Shown here piece after piece: positions 52,556 through 60,692 of a stretch of 64,000 nt of DNA. The number at the start of each line of letters is the position of its first letter. Position 1 is the first letter of the stretch. Origin of the DNA: Halothermothrix sp. Its GTDB lineage: Bacteria > Bacillota > Halanaerobiia > DY22613. The stretch spans positions 62,001 through 126,000 of the forward strand of contig JAENYK010000008.1 in the NCBI GenBank assembly GCA_016841825.1. The letters run 5' to 3'. Under the pieces are notes generated by a model, which searched no databases, had not been told where the DNA came from, and was given only the letters and a program-made list of their open reading frames with translations. A program made the translations under genes and the position numbers.

Positions 52556-52804
52556 ATGCAGCAGTTAGAAGTCTATTGTTCTGTCAGTAATTGCCATTAT
52601 TGGAGTCAAGGTAATCATTGTCATGCTAATAAGATTCTTATTACTTCAGATTCTGTTGGTGCTGATCAACCAGATAATTTTGATGCTCCTGAAGTAACCA
52701 ATTCTTTACAAACTCCCTGTAATAGCTGTATGGAAACTTGCTGTAAATCCTTTGTGCACAAGGATTCACAAGGTGTCACAGTTGACGGTATCTATAAACA
52801 ATAA
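52556..52804 (+). CDS. DUF1540 cysteine-rich protein
   Basis: An 82-residue protein. VYCSVSNCHYWSQGNHCHAN is the DUF1540 pattern; a second Cys cluster TPCNSCMETCCKSF follows (about 57-70), giving eight Cys in all, probably a metal-binding fold. AGGAGG lies before ATG 52556, so the longer frame from 52502 is not used. It is a paralogue of the 55-residue protein at 17767. Ends in a terminator; monocistronic and divergent from the ABC-F leader. Confidence 0.88.
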   Translation: MQQLEVYCSVSNCHYWSQGNHCHANKILITSDSVGADQPDNFDAPEVTNSLQTPCNSCMETCCKSFVHKDSQGVTVDGIYKQ

Positions 52805-52832
52805 AGATACCTAATTATCATGAACTTAGCAC

Positions 52833-52879
52833 AAAACCACCTGTCTATCTTTTATTATAAGATCAAACAGGTGGTTTTC
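52833..52879 (+). terminator. Terminator of the DUF1540 gene
   Basis: AAAACCACCTGT / ACAGGTGGTTTT perfect 12-bp stem with a long loop and a T-rich tail. Confidence 0.88.
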
Positions 52880-52930
52880 TAATTTTCATGTAATCCACAG
52901 ATAATGCTGAAGACTCCTTCTGACCGTTCT

Positions 52931-52997
52931 AATACCTTTCAGATTATGATAGAGATATCAATCAACTTAATATCTCTATCATAATCTGAAAGGTATT
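52931..52997. repeat. Perfect 28-bp inverted repeat with 11-base loop
   Basis: Arm 52931-52958 (beginning AATACCTTTCAGATTATGAT) is the exact reverse complement of 52970-52997; the loop is CAATCAACTTA. No U-tract follows on either strand. The structure contains the last codons and stop of the small basic protein gene. Confidence 0.95.
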
Positions 52998-53172
52998 GTC
53001 TTGTAGTCTTCTTTGTCAGTTGTTTTTTCCGTTTCTTTGATTCATGAACACCAGTACCCTGGCGGACAATTTCATCACTACCTTTGTTCAACTTTCCGGA
53101 AGATTTCTTCATTAGATCTAGAGAATTAAGCACACTAATGACTTCCTTTTTTGGTTTCTTTCGCTTTGCCAT
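52939..53172 (-). CDS. Small Lys-rich basic protein
   Basis: A 77-residue protein starting MAKRKKPKKEVISVLNSLDL with about 30 percent Lys plus Arg and no hydrophobic segment. GGGAGG lies upstream of ATG 53172. Its last about 18 residues are encoded by a perfect 28-bp inverted repeat, so the natural C-terminus may have been replaced. It could bind nucleic acid by charge, but no family is recognised. Located just downstream of scpB, separated by about 150 bases. Confidence 0.6.
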   Translation of the reverse strand: MAKRKKPKKEVISVLNSLDLMKKSSGKLNKGSDEIVRQGTGVHESKKRKKQLTKKTTRQYLSDYDRDIKLIDISIII

Positions 53173-53324
53173 GAGCAAAACCTCCCTGTAAAGTTTTCTA
53201 AATTAAGTATACCTAATTTACGCTAAATTGTAAACCTTTCAGAAAAAAATGATAGTAACTTGATTCATTGACCACTGCCCAGAATAGGTCTTACATAGCT
53301 CCTCAAACTATCATTCGCACACTA

Positions 53325-53945
53325 CTAATCAGTGGGCAGCTTTAACAGATTAACATATTCTACATCTTCCAATTCTTCTGCCAGATCATCATCTTCTGCA
53401 ATAGCTTCTTCAATGAATGCTTTCTGCTCCAACAGTGAGAACTCAGATGGTTCAGGTAATTGAGATAGATCTTCCAAATCAAAATACTGTAAAAATAGAT
53501 CTGTTGTTCCATAAATAATCGGAGTGCCAATCGTATGTTTTCTTCCCAACTCCTCAACTAGGCCTCGTTTTTGTAAAGTGATCAAAGCTTTTTCAACTTT
53601 TACTCCTCTAATATCTTCAATCTCAGATCTGGTGATCGGTTGTTTGTAAGCAATAATAGCCAATGTCTCCAGAGCAGCCTGAGTCAAACGTTGTTGTACT
53701 TTTGGATGATACAATTCCCGGATATATTCAGCAAATTCAGGTCGGGTAGCAATCGTATATCCTTTACCCACTTTCCGTATCTGAAATCCACGTCCAGTAG
53801 TATCATATTCCTGACGCAGCTCTTCAATTTGCTCGATAATAGACTGTTCCGATATGCCTACAACCCGTTCAATCTCATCTGGAGTAACAGGCTCATTGGC
53901 GATAAATAACAAAGCTTCGATCAAAGGTTTATATTGATTATTCAT
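53325..53945 (-). CDS. scpB: Segregation and condensation protein B
   Basis: A 206-residue ScpB with two winged-helix domains: YKPLIEALLFIANEPVTPDE, GYTIATRPEFAEYIRELYHP and ALETLAIIAYKQPITRSEIE with IRGV. An acidic C-terminal tail (AEDDDLAEELEDVEY) ends it. It forms a dimer that holds ScpA on SMC. ATG 53945 lies inside the end of scpA (8-base overlap), so they are coupled. Confidence 0.96.
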   Translation of the reverse strand: MNNQYKPLIEALLFIANEPVTPDEIERVVGISEQSIIEQIEELRQEYDTTGRGFQIRKVGKGYTIATRPEFAEYIRELYHPKVQQRLTQAALETLAIIAYKQPITRSEIEDIRGVKVEKALITLQKRGLVEELGRKHTIGTPIIYGTTDLFLQYFDLEDLSQLPEPSEFSLLEQKAFIEEAIAEDDDLAEELEDVEYVNLLKLPTD

Positions 53946-54702
53946 TCTCCTCACCCCGACTACAGATCATTATGTTACCATAGACACTATCCTGAGTTAC
54001 CTTTACCTTTTTTATCTTCATTAATTCCAGCAGTGCCAGAAAAGTAATTACAACTTCAAGTCGAGAAGAACTCCCGGAAAACAGAGTGAAAAAAGTTACC
54101 TCTCCAGATGAGTCTTCCACAATCGCTTCCACTTCAAACATCTTATCTTTAATATTAAACTCTTCTATCTTGAACTCTGGCTTCTCTTCTTCAGCCTCTT
54201 CAGACTGATTGGCTTCACGAATCTCTGCTTCCCTTAACGCTTTAATAAATGCTTGACGAAAATCATTGAGAGTCACATTCTCCAAAGGATTAAAATCAGG
54301 CAGATCATTGACAATCTCTTCGACAATAAATTCATTATCCCGGGTAAAATATTGCTCGCCAACCTCTTCCTTCTCTTTTAAGACATTAGCCAATTCTTTG
54401 AATTTTTTATATTCCAGAAGTCTGGTTACCAGTTCATGAGGTACTATATCTTCTCCGCCTTCCCCATCCTGATTCATGGGTAAAAGAGTTCTTGATTTGA
54501 GTTCCATCAATTGAGCTGCTGTCACCAAAAAATCTCCTGCAAAATCCAGATCACGTTCCTGCATCTCTCTAATATAGGCTAAATATTGTTCGGTCAATTC
54601 GGACAGTGAGATCTGGTTAATTTCCAGTTTATGCTTTTTTACTAAATGGAATAATAGATCCAGTGGACCCTCAAAAAATCCCAAATTAACTTGATAATCC
54701 AC
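53938..54702 (-). CDS. scpA: Segregation and condensation protein A (kleisin)
   Basis: A 254-residue kleisin: N-terminal SMC-binding helices (FEGPLDLLFHLVKKHKLEIN, AGDFLVTAAQLMELKSRTLL), an acidic middle, and the C-terminal winged helix (SRLEVVITFLALLELMKIKK). It bridges SMC heads with ScpB. First of the scpA-scpB pair and downstream of an HD gene by 43 bases. Confidence 0.96.
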   Translation of the reverse strand: MDYQVNLGFFEGPLDLLFHLVKKHKLEINQISLSELTEQYLAYIREMQERDLDFAGDFLVTAAQLMELKSRTLLPMNQDGEGGEDIVPHELVTRLLEYKKFKELANVLKEKEEVGEQYFTRDNEFIVEEIVNDLPDFNPLENVTLNDFRQAFIKALREAEIREANQSEEAEEEKPEFKIEEFNIKDKMFEVEAIVEDSSGEVTFFTLFSGSSSRLEVVITFLALLELMKIKKVKVTQDSVYGNIMICSRGEENE

Positions 54703-54745
54703 TTATTTCACCTCTTTAAACAATCTCTTTGCTTATCCATTAATT

Positions 54746-55279
54746 CTATGACCTCTGGTCTGCATCTTTTAAGATTATAATTCTCCAATCATCAGTTTCG
54801 GTTACATGATGCTGCAAAACCAGATTAACTATCTCTTCATCGCATCCGATCTGTTGTAACTTCTCTGCGCCTAATTCTCCATGATTTACTGCGACATAAA
54901 AAGCATGCCGTCTATTTTGAATAAATCCACCTTTACCATGCAAAGCCCAGATTTCAATTCGCCCAGGACAAAATTGGCTCATGATAACAATAATCGCTCG
55001 ATCAAGCAAATTCAGGTCTCCTGCCCTTTTTCCAACATCATGTAACAGGGCAACCTTCAGTAATTGCTTCATCTCCGGAGAATTAACCCGATAACCTCTT
55101 GACTGCAGAGATTCCATCACTTTGTAACTCACATCCAGGGCATGTCTTTGATCTACAATCGACATCTCATAAAACAGATCTCTTTCAGGAGGTAAAAGAT
55201 TACTTAAAACAAAATCAGTCTCATTTTCATTTACTGCTGCTGTAATTGCACTATAAAATTGTCTGATCCGATTGAACAT
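54746..55279 (-). CDS. HD-domain phosphohydrolase
   Basis: A 177-residue protein with HD metal motifs: RHALDVSYKVM (His), VALLHDVGKRAG (HD pair, about 77-88), AVNHGELGAEKL and VLQHHVTETDDW. Related to HDIG phosphodiesterase/nucleotidase domains, with no sensor domain attached; substrate unknown. It lies between the site-2 protease and scpA, likely in one operon. Confidence 0.87.
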   Translation of the reverse strand: MFNRIRQFYSAITAAVNENETDFVLSNLLPPERDLFYEMSIVDQRHALDVSYKVMESLQSRGYRVNSPEMKQLLKVALLHDVGKRAGDLNLLDRAIIVIMSQFCPGRIEIWALHGKGGFIQNRRHAFYVAVNHGELGAEKLQQIGCDEEIVNLVLQHHVTETDDWRIIILKDADQRS

Positions 55280-55310
55280 AGTATATTCACTACCTCATCC
55301 TTCAGATTTT

Positions 55311-55979
55311 TCACAGTCCCAATAATGAGAAAGCAAAATCTATCAGTGGTTCCAAAATCACACCAAAAGCTCCAGTAACAGCCAGGAGCAGGACAATAAT
55401 CATTCCCGTTGGCCCTTCCAAAAAATCAATAATATACGAATATTTACTGGGCAATATTCCACCTATAATTTTTGACCCATCAAGAGGTGGGATAGGTAAT
55501 AAATTAAATATACCCAGACCGATATTGATAAGCACCATCAATATTAATAGATTAAACAAGTTAAATGTAAACGAGTTCAAGTATACATATGTTTGTGGAT
55601 AACTAAACTGGACACTAAATTTCCATATAATATCCGGATCAAAGAATTTCCACAGATGAATTCCAAGTGCTGTTAGGATTGCCAGACAAAAATTAGATAC
55701 TGGCCCGGCCAGTCCAACCAACATCATTCCTTTACGGGGGTTTGTAAAATTATATGGATTAACCGGTACAGGCTTGGCCCAGCCAATTCTCTGAGTAACG
55801 ATTAGTACCAGAAGACCAATCGGGTCAATATGAGCCCTAATATCCAAAGTCAATCTACCATTAAATCTGGCTGTTTTATCACCCAACATATCTGCAGCTT
55901 TGGCATGAGAAAATTCATGCACAGATAATGAGATCAAAATAATCGGTAATGATAAGATCAAATTGCGAAAATCAAACAT
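55311..55979 (-). CDS. Site-2 protease (M50) family membrane peptidase
   Basis: A 222-residue integral membrane metalloprotease: HEFSH in LISLSVHEFSHAKAADMLGD (about 17-36) and the third ligand in NLLPIPPLDGSKIIGG. About five helices, no PDZ domain, typical of the short group 3 YwhC-like enzymes. They cut substrates inside the membrane; target unknown. ATG 55979 has AAGGTGG upstream and directly follows the tRNA nucleotidyltransferase stop. Confidence 0.92.
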   Translation of the reverse strand: MFDFRNLILSLPIILISLSVHEFSHAKAADMLGDKTARFNGRLTLDIRAHIDPIGLLVLIVTQRIGWAKPVPVNPYNFTNPRKGMMLVGLAGPVSNFCLAILTALGIHLWKFFDPDIIWKFSVQFSYPQTYVYLNSFTFNLFNLLILMVLINIGLGIFNLLPIPPLDGSKIIGGILPSKYSYIIDFLEGPTGMIIVLLLAVTGAFGVILEPLIDFAFSLLGL

Positions 55980-55980
55980 A

Positions 55981-58611
55981 TTACCCACCTTCCTTTTCAT
56001 TTAAATACTTCTTAATAAACTCTAACTCTTCTTCCCGTGAGTTGATTAAACCATCCAGTTTTGCTTTTTTAACTTTAGAGATTACTTCCTTAAAAAGTGG
56101 GCCAGGTGAAAAACCAAGATCAATTATATCTTTACCTGTAGTTTCTACCTCTATGCTCTTCAAGCGTTCAATATACTCCAATAGTCTATCCACCACTACA
56201 GGTGAATCACTGATCAGACTTAGATACATTAATTCTTCACAGGTCAAACCTTCCAGTAATTCATATAACTTACTGGGTGGCAAATTACTCTGGAGTAACT
56301 GTTCTTTCAACTCACCAGATCTGTTCACCGCGAACAGTAATTGCTCTCTGCGTTCTTTAGTAAAACGTCTTTCCCGGCTGAGTTCAACTAGCTTCTCGCT
56401 CGATAAATCAGAAAGAATAATCATTAAGACCACAAGCCAGCGCTGTATCTTGTCCTGACATTGATTTTTAAAGAGTTCCAGAGCCCAATCGACCCGTTTC
56501 AACCGTTTCCATTGAATATGAGTCAGGCGCAGTCCAGGCCACAGTTCATTTAAAATATCATAATCCTCTAGGTACCACAAAACTTGTTCAACTTTACCTT
56601 CAACTAATAGTGCCTGTAACTCATCCCATAACCTGGGCCATTTTAATTCTCCTAAAATATGTCTCTGCATTGCTTGCCGGATTAATAGATCTGTATCACC
56701 TTCAATGATAAAATTAAACCGGACTGCAAACTTGATTCCTCTAAGGATACGTGTCGGATCATCAATAAAGGTAAAGCTATGTAATCCCCGCAAAATCCCC
56801 TGTTCCAGATCATCTTTACCACCAAAAAAATCAATTAACCAGCCAAATTTACCTTTATTCAAAGAGATGGCCAGAGTATTAATTGTAAAATCTCGTCTAT
56901 ACAAATCCTGTTTCAAATGACCAGGTTCTACCTGGGGTAAGGCAGCTGGATATTCATAATATTCCACCCTGGCAGTAACTATATCTAATTGGAAATCATT
57001 CACAGTAAGCGTCGCTGTTCCAAATTCAGGATGGGTAATCAGATGTCCGCCTAAAATTTGTTGTAATTCACTGGCAAACAGAATACCATCACCTTCAATC
57101 ACCAGATCCAGATCTTTACTGGTCTTATGGAGCAGCATATCACGAACAAAACCTCCTACCAAATACGGCTTAACCTGTAATCTGGAGCTAAGATCTCTAA
57201 TCTGACAGAAAAGATCATATAACTCTGGAGCGGATTGGGCCAGATTTGAGGACAGATTGTAAATCTGAGGGTTTGCCTGGACTAAAGAACTCCCATAATA
57301 GCTCTTGCCCTCTACCAGATCGTCACCATAGAGGGTTTTCAATAGATCAGATCGGGTAATAATCCCGATCAAATTGTTGTTTTCATCAATGACAGGTAAT
57401 CGTCCTATATCATGGGCAACCATCAAATTCTGTACTTCTGAAATGGGAGCAGTATCTGAAATTGTAATCACTTTTCTCGTCATATAACCTTTAATTGGCA
57501 CATTACCGAGATTATGTTTCTTAAGCTTATCCAGATCACGTCTAGAAAAAACACCTTTGATCTCACTCTCATCCATCACAATCAATCCAGAATGACCATA
57601 GCGAATCATGATCTCTTCGGCCTGTTGAACCAGAGCTTCAGGCGGCATAGTCTTTACAGGAGTAGTCATAATGTCTCTAGCCAAACGCGGCTTTTTGATA
57701 TATTGTTCCAACATCCCCTTAACCTTTGTCAACACTTCTTCCAATTTTCCACCTTTGATTACTGCAGAAGCAGCACCGGCATGACCTCCTCCGCCTAAAG
57801 TTTGCAAAAATTGACCCAGATGAACTGTCTCTACGTCGGCTCGTGCCACAACCAACACCCGTCCTTCCATCTCTACAATCACAAAATATAAGTCCGCTTC
57901 CCGAATATCCCGTAATTTATGGATAATATTATTAATTCCCAGAAGGTAGTCAGGCAAAACTGCAGAGTAAATGTCAACCCTTAGTCCATGAACCAACAGA
58001 TTCTCCATCTGATCAAATAGAATATTCAGGACTTCTTGTTGAGCTTCATTTAAAGCAAATTCCACAAACTCTGCTACCACATTCAAACTGGCTCCACGAT
58101 TCAGTAGATATGCCACCATCTCTGCATCGATAGCTGTTGTTGTCGAATAGGTTAAGCATCCTGTATCATGATAGATTCCCAGAGCAAACAATGTAGCCTC
58201 TGTCGAGGTGATCGGAATCTCATGAACCTTTATTTGTTGAACTAACATAGTAGCTGAAGAACCTACGGGAGATGTGTAATCAATGAATTCAAAATCAAAA
58301 CTCTCCTGATCTAAAAGATGGTGGTCATAGACAAGCTTCTCAATCTCCGGATTATATAATAACTCCCTGAATGGACCCACCCGGGCCGGATCTTTAGTAT
58401 CCACCAGAATGATTCTCGTAACTTCCTCGAAATCAATATCCCTGGGACGTTTGATATCAAACTGCTCTTTGAATAAAGCCATAAAATCTTTGACCTGATT
58501 GGATAGATATCCAGGAAAAACCGGAATAGCATTTGGATATATCTTCGTTGCAGCAATCATCGCCGCCAATCCATCAAAATCCGTCCCCTCATGGGTGATG
58601 ATAATCTCCAT
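55981..58611 (-). CDS. tRNA nucleotidyltransferase fused to DHH and CBS domains
   Basis: An 876-residue three-part protein. DHH phosphoesterase (about 1-305): EGTDFDGLAAM, LVDTKDP, YDHHLLD, DHH-associated GGGGHAGAASA. Two CBS domains (about 312-430): ARDIMTTPVKTMPPEALV, GYMTRKVITISD. Poly(A) polymerase/CCA domain (about 465-876): LVGGFVRDMLLHKTSKDLDL with D-x-D, RRDFTINTLAISL and DDPTRILRGIKFAVRF. This layout is known in clostridia and deeper lineages as an A-adding or CCA-adding enzyme. DHH suggests a linked RNA or cyclic-dinucleotide phosphoesterase, CBS an adenine-nucleotide sensor. ATG 58611 preferred over 58620. Confidence 0.94.
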   Translation of the reverse strand: MEIIITHEGTDFDGLAAMIAATKIYPNAIPVFPGYLSNQVKDFMALFKEQFDIKRPRDIDFEEVTRIILVDTKDPARVGPFRELLYNPEIEKLVYDHHLLDQESFDFEFIDYTSPVGSSATMLVQQIKVHEIPITSTEATLFALGIYHDTGCLTYSTTTAIDAEMVAYLLNRGASLNVVAEFVEFALNEAQQEVLNILFDQMENLLVHGLRVDIYSAVLPDYLLGINNIIHKLRDIREADLYFVIVEMEGRVLVVARADVETVHLGQFLQTLGGGGHAGAASAVIKGGKLEEVLTKVKGMLEQYIKKPRLARDIMTTPVKTMPPEALVQQAEEIMIRYGHSGLIVMDESEIKGVFSRRDLDKLKKHNLGNVPIKGYMTRKVITISDTAPISEVQNLMVAHDIGRLPVIDENNNLIGIITRSDLLKTLYGDDLVEGKSYYGSSLVQANPQIYNLSSNLAQSAPELYDLFCQIRDLSSRLQVKPYLVGGFVRDMLLHKTSKDLDLVIEGDGILFASELQQILGGHLITHPEFGTATLTVNDFQLDIVTARVEYYEYPAALPQVEPGHLKQDLYRRDFTINTLAISLNKGKFGWLIDFFGGKDDLEQGILRGLHSFTFIDDPTRILRGIKFAVRFNFIIEGDTDLLIRQAMQRHILGELKWPRLWDELQALLVEGKVEQVLWYLEDYDILNELWPGLRLTHIQWKRLKRVDWALELFKNQCQDKIQRWLVVLMIILSDLSSEKLVELSRERRFTKERREQLLFAVNRSGELKEQLLQSNLPPSKLYELLEGLTCEELMYLSLISDSPVVVDRLLEYIERLKSIEVETTGKDIIDLGFSPGPLFKEVISKVKKAKLDGLINSREEELEFIKKYLNEKEGG

Positions 58612-58710
58612 ACTACACACCTTACCTCCCTGTCACTTCAGTGACCAAGCTATTTCTGTAAGCAAAATCCATTATATTATTATACCACAAAGGTATTGAT
58701 AAAAAAAGTC

Positions 58711-58745
58711 AAAAAAAGATTGCAGCCTGAATTTTAGCTGCAATC
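58711..58745 (-). terminator. Terminator of the dipeptide transporter operon
   Basis: GATTGCAGC / GCTGCAATC perfect 9-bp stem followed on the minus strand by TTTTTTTGAC, about 28 bases after the dppC stop. Confidence 0.9.
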
Positions 58746-58772
58746 GATTATGCTCAATTGCGATAAAGTGTG

Positions 58773-59654
58773 CTAGTGCTTAAGCCGTGGATCCAGAGCA
58801 TCTCGTAAACCATCTCCCAAAAGGTTGAACCCCAATACAGTCAAAGCTATTGCAAATCCAGGGAATAAAGTATACCACGGGGCTACCCGGATATATTGTA
58901 ATCCCTCGTTGATAATCGATCCCCAACTGGGAATTGGTTTTTGCACACCTAATCCAAGAAAACTTAACCCGGCTTCAGACATAATCGCTCCAGCAATCCC
59001 CATAGTTACGGAAACAATCATTGGAGCTATACAATTTGGTAAGATATGCCTGATAATAATACGATGTGTTTTAACGCCTAAAGCCCGGGCAGCCTCCACA
59101 AAATCCTGCTCCCGAATGGCTAAAACCTGACTTCTAACTAATCTAGCTTTACCAGTCCATCCTACCACACTCAAAGCGATAAACACATTGAATAACCCAG
59201 GACCCAGAGCAACCCGCATAGCTATAATTAACAGCAAACCAGGAAAGGACATGATAACATCGGTAAATCGCATAATCAGCATATCCACTTTACCTCCAAA
59301 ATATCCTGCGACTGCACCTAAAGTTACTCCAATTACCAGAGTGATAAATTGTACTACAAAACCAACAGTCATCGATATTCTCGACCCATAAATTATTCGG
59401 GACAAGATATCTCGTCCATAATAGTCAGTTCCAAACCAATGAGCTCTGGAGGGTGGATCCACATTCTCCCGTAAACTAATCTTATTGGGATCATAAGGTG
59501 CTAATAATGGAGCAAAAATTGCAACAAAACCCAAAAATATAATCAAAAACAGACCAAACATAGCTGTCGGGTTCTTCTTCAAACGCTGCCAGGAATCGTA
59601 CCATAAACTTCGTCCCTTCTCCATTTTGACATCTAGAACATTAGTATTCTCCAT
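58773..59654 (-). CDS. dppC: Dipeptide ABC transporter permease DppC
   Basis: A 293-residue permease: a first helix FLIIFLGFVAIFAPLLAPYD, WFGTDYYGRDILSRIIYGSR (family signature) and the EAA loop DFVEAARALGVKTHRIIIRH. It forms the channel with DppB. ATG 59654 has GGAGGGG 7 bases upstream. Last gene of the operon; no DppD/DppF ATPase follows before the terminator. Confidence 0.93.
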   Translation of the reverse strand: MENTNVLDVKMEKGRSLWYDSWQRLKKNPTAMFGLFLIIFLGFVAIFAPLLAPYDPNKISLRENVDPPSRAHWFGTDYYGRDILSRIIYGSRISMTVGFVVQFITLVIGVTLGAVAGYFGGKVDMLIMRFTDVIMSFPGLLLIIAMRVALGPGLFNVFIALSVVGWTGKARLVRSQVLAIREQDFVEAARALGVKTHRIIIRHILPNCIAPMIVSVTMGIAGAIMSEAGLSFLGLGVQKPIPSWGSIINEGLQYIRVAPWYTLFPGFAIALTVLGFNLLGDGLRDALDPRLKH

Positions 59655-59674
59655 TGATTTACCCCTCCTTCCTC

Positions 59675-60601
59675 TCAATCATAGCGAATCCTGGGATCCA
59701 GAAAACCATAACTCAGATCAACAAGTAAGTTAGCGACAACAAAAATAATGGCTCCAATCATTACTGAACCAGCGATAACTTGAAAATCCCGTTTATTAAT
59801 AGCCTGTACCACATAGCGGCCAAATCCAGGCCAACCAAAAATTGTCTCAGTCAAAACCGAACCATTAAGATATGAGGCAAAATCCAACCCCAGAATAGTT
59901 ATAATTGGAATCATGGCATTCTTTAAAGCGTGTTTAAAGATAACAATCTTTTGACTCAAACCTTTTGATCTTGCGGTTCTAATAAAGTCCTGGCGAATAA
60001 CTTCCAACATTGTTGACCTGGTCATTCTCGCTAAAAAAGCAGAAGAACGAGTACCTAATGTAATAGCTGGCAAGATAAGATATTTAATACTCCCATCTCC
60101 CATACCCGATATAGGTAACCACCCTAAAGTGATACTAAAAATATAAATCAAAATTAAACCAAACCAAAAAACTGGCGTAGAAATGAAAATCAGAGCAAAG
60201 ACCATTACTGTCCGGTCAATCCAGGTATTATGAAAGACTGCTGCTAGAATACCAATTAAAATACCCATAATAGAAGCAACAATCATCGTTGAAATAGCTA
60301 ATCTAGCAGTATTGGGCAGCTTCTCTAAAATCTCTACCGCTACTGGACGATGAGTAACAAAAGATTGTCCTAAATCACCTCTGAGAGTACGACCAATATA
60401 GTTAAAAAACTGAATATACCATGGATCATCAAGATGCAGGTCTTTTCTAATCCGCTCAATTACTTCATCATTCGCTCGTTGCCCCATCATGTTAGTTATC
60501 GGGTCTCCCGGAATGACAAACATCAGTAAAAATGTTATAAAAAGTACACCAAGTAATACTGGAATCATCATTACCAGACGCCGAATCAAATATTCAAACA
60601 T
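59675..60601 (-). CDS. dppB: Dipeptide ABC transporter permease DppB
   Basis: A 308-residue permease with six helices: start MFEYLIRRLVMMIPVLLGVL, FVIPGDPITNMMG, and EAA loop DFIRTARSKGLSQKIVIFKH. It pairs with DppC 20 bases downstream. The binding-protein gene is upstream across a gap with a strong hairpin. Confidence 0.94.
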   Translation of the reverse strand: MFEYLIRRLVMMIPVLLGVLFITFLLMFVIPGDPITNMMGQRANDEVIERIRKDLHLDDPWYIQFFNYIGRTLRGDLGQSFVTHRPVAVEILEKLPNTARLAISTMIVASIMGILIGILAAVFHNTWIDRTVMVFALIFISTPVFWFGLILIYIFSITLGWLPISGMGDGSIKYLILPAITLGTRSSAFLARMTRSTMLEVIRQDFIRTARSKGLSQKIVIFKHALKNAMIPIITILGLDFASYLNGSVLTETIFGWPGFGRYVVQAINKRDFQVIAGSVMIGAIIFVVANLLVDLSYGFLDPRIRYD

Positions 60602-60636
60602 TCACTTCTCCCCTCCTTACTTCTCACAGTAGTAAG

Positions 60637-60668
60637 ACACACTCCCCCTCATATAAGGGGAAGTGTGT
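60637..60668 (-). other. Intercistronic hairpin between binding-protein and permease genes
   Basis: On the minus strand ACACACTTCCCC / GGGGGAGTGTGT is a 12-bp stem with one G-U pair and a loop of about 8 bases, without a U-tract. It probably stabilises the upstream binding-protein mRNA or reduces read-through. Confidence 0.7.
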
Positions 60669-60692
60669 GAGTAGTAGTTGTAGCGCTATAAA

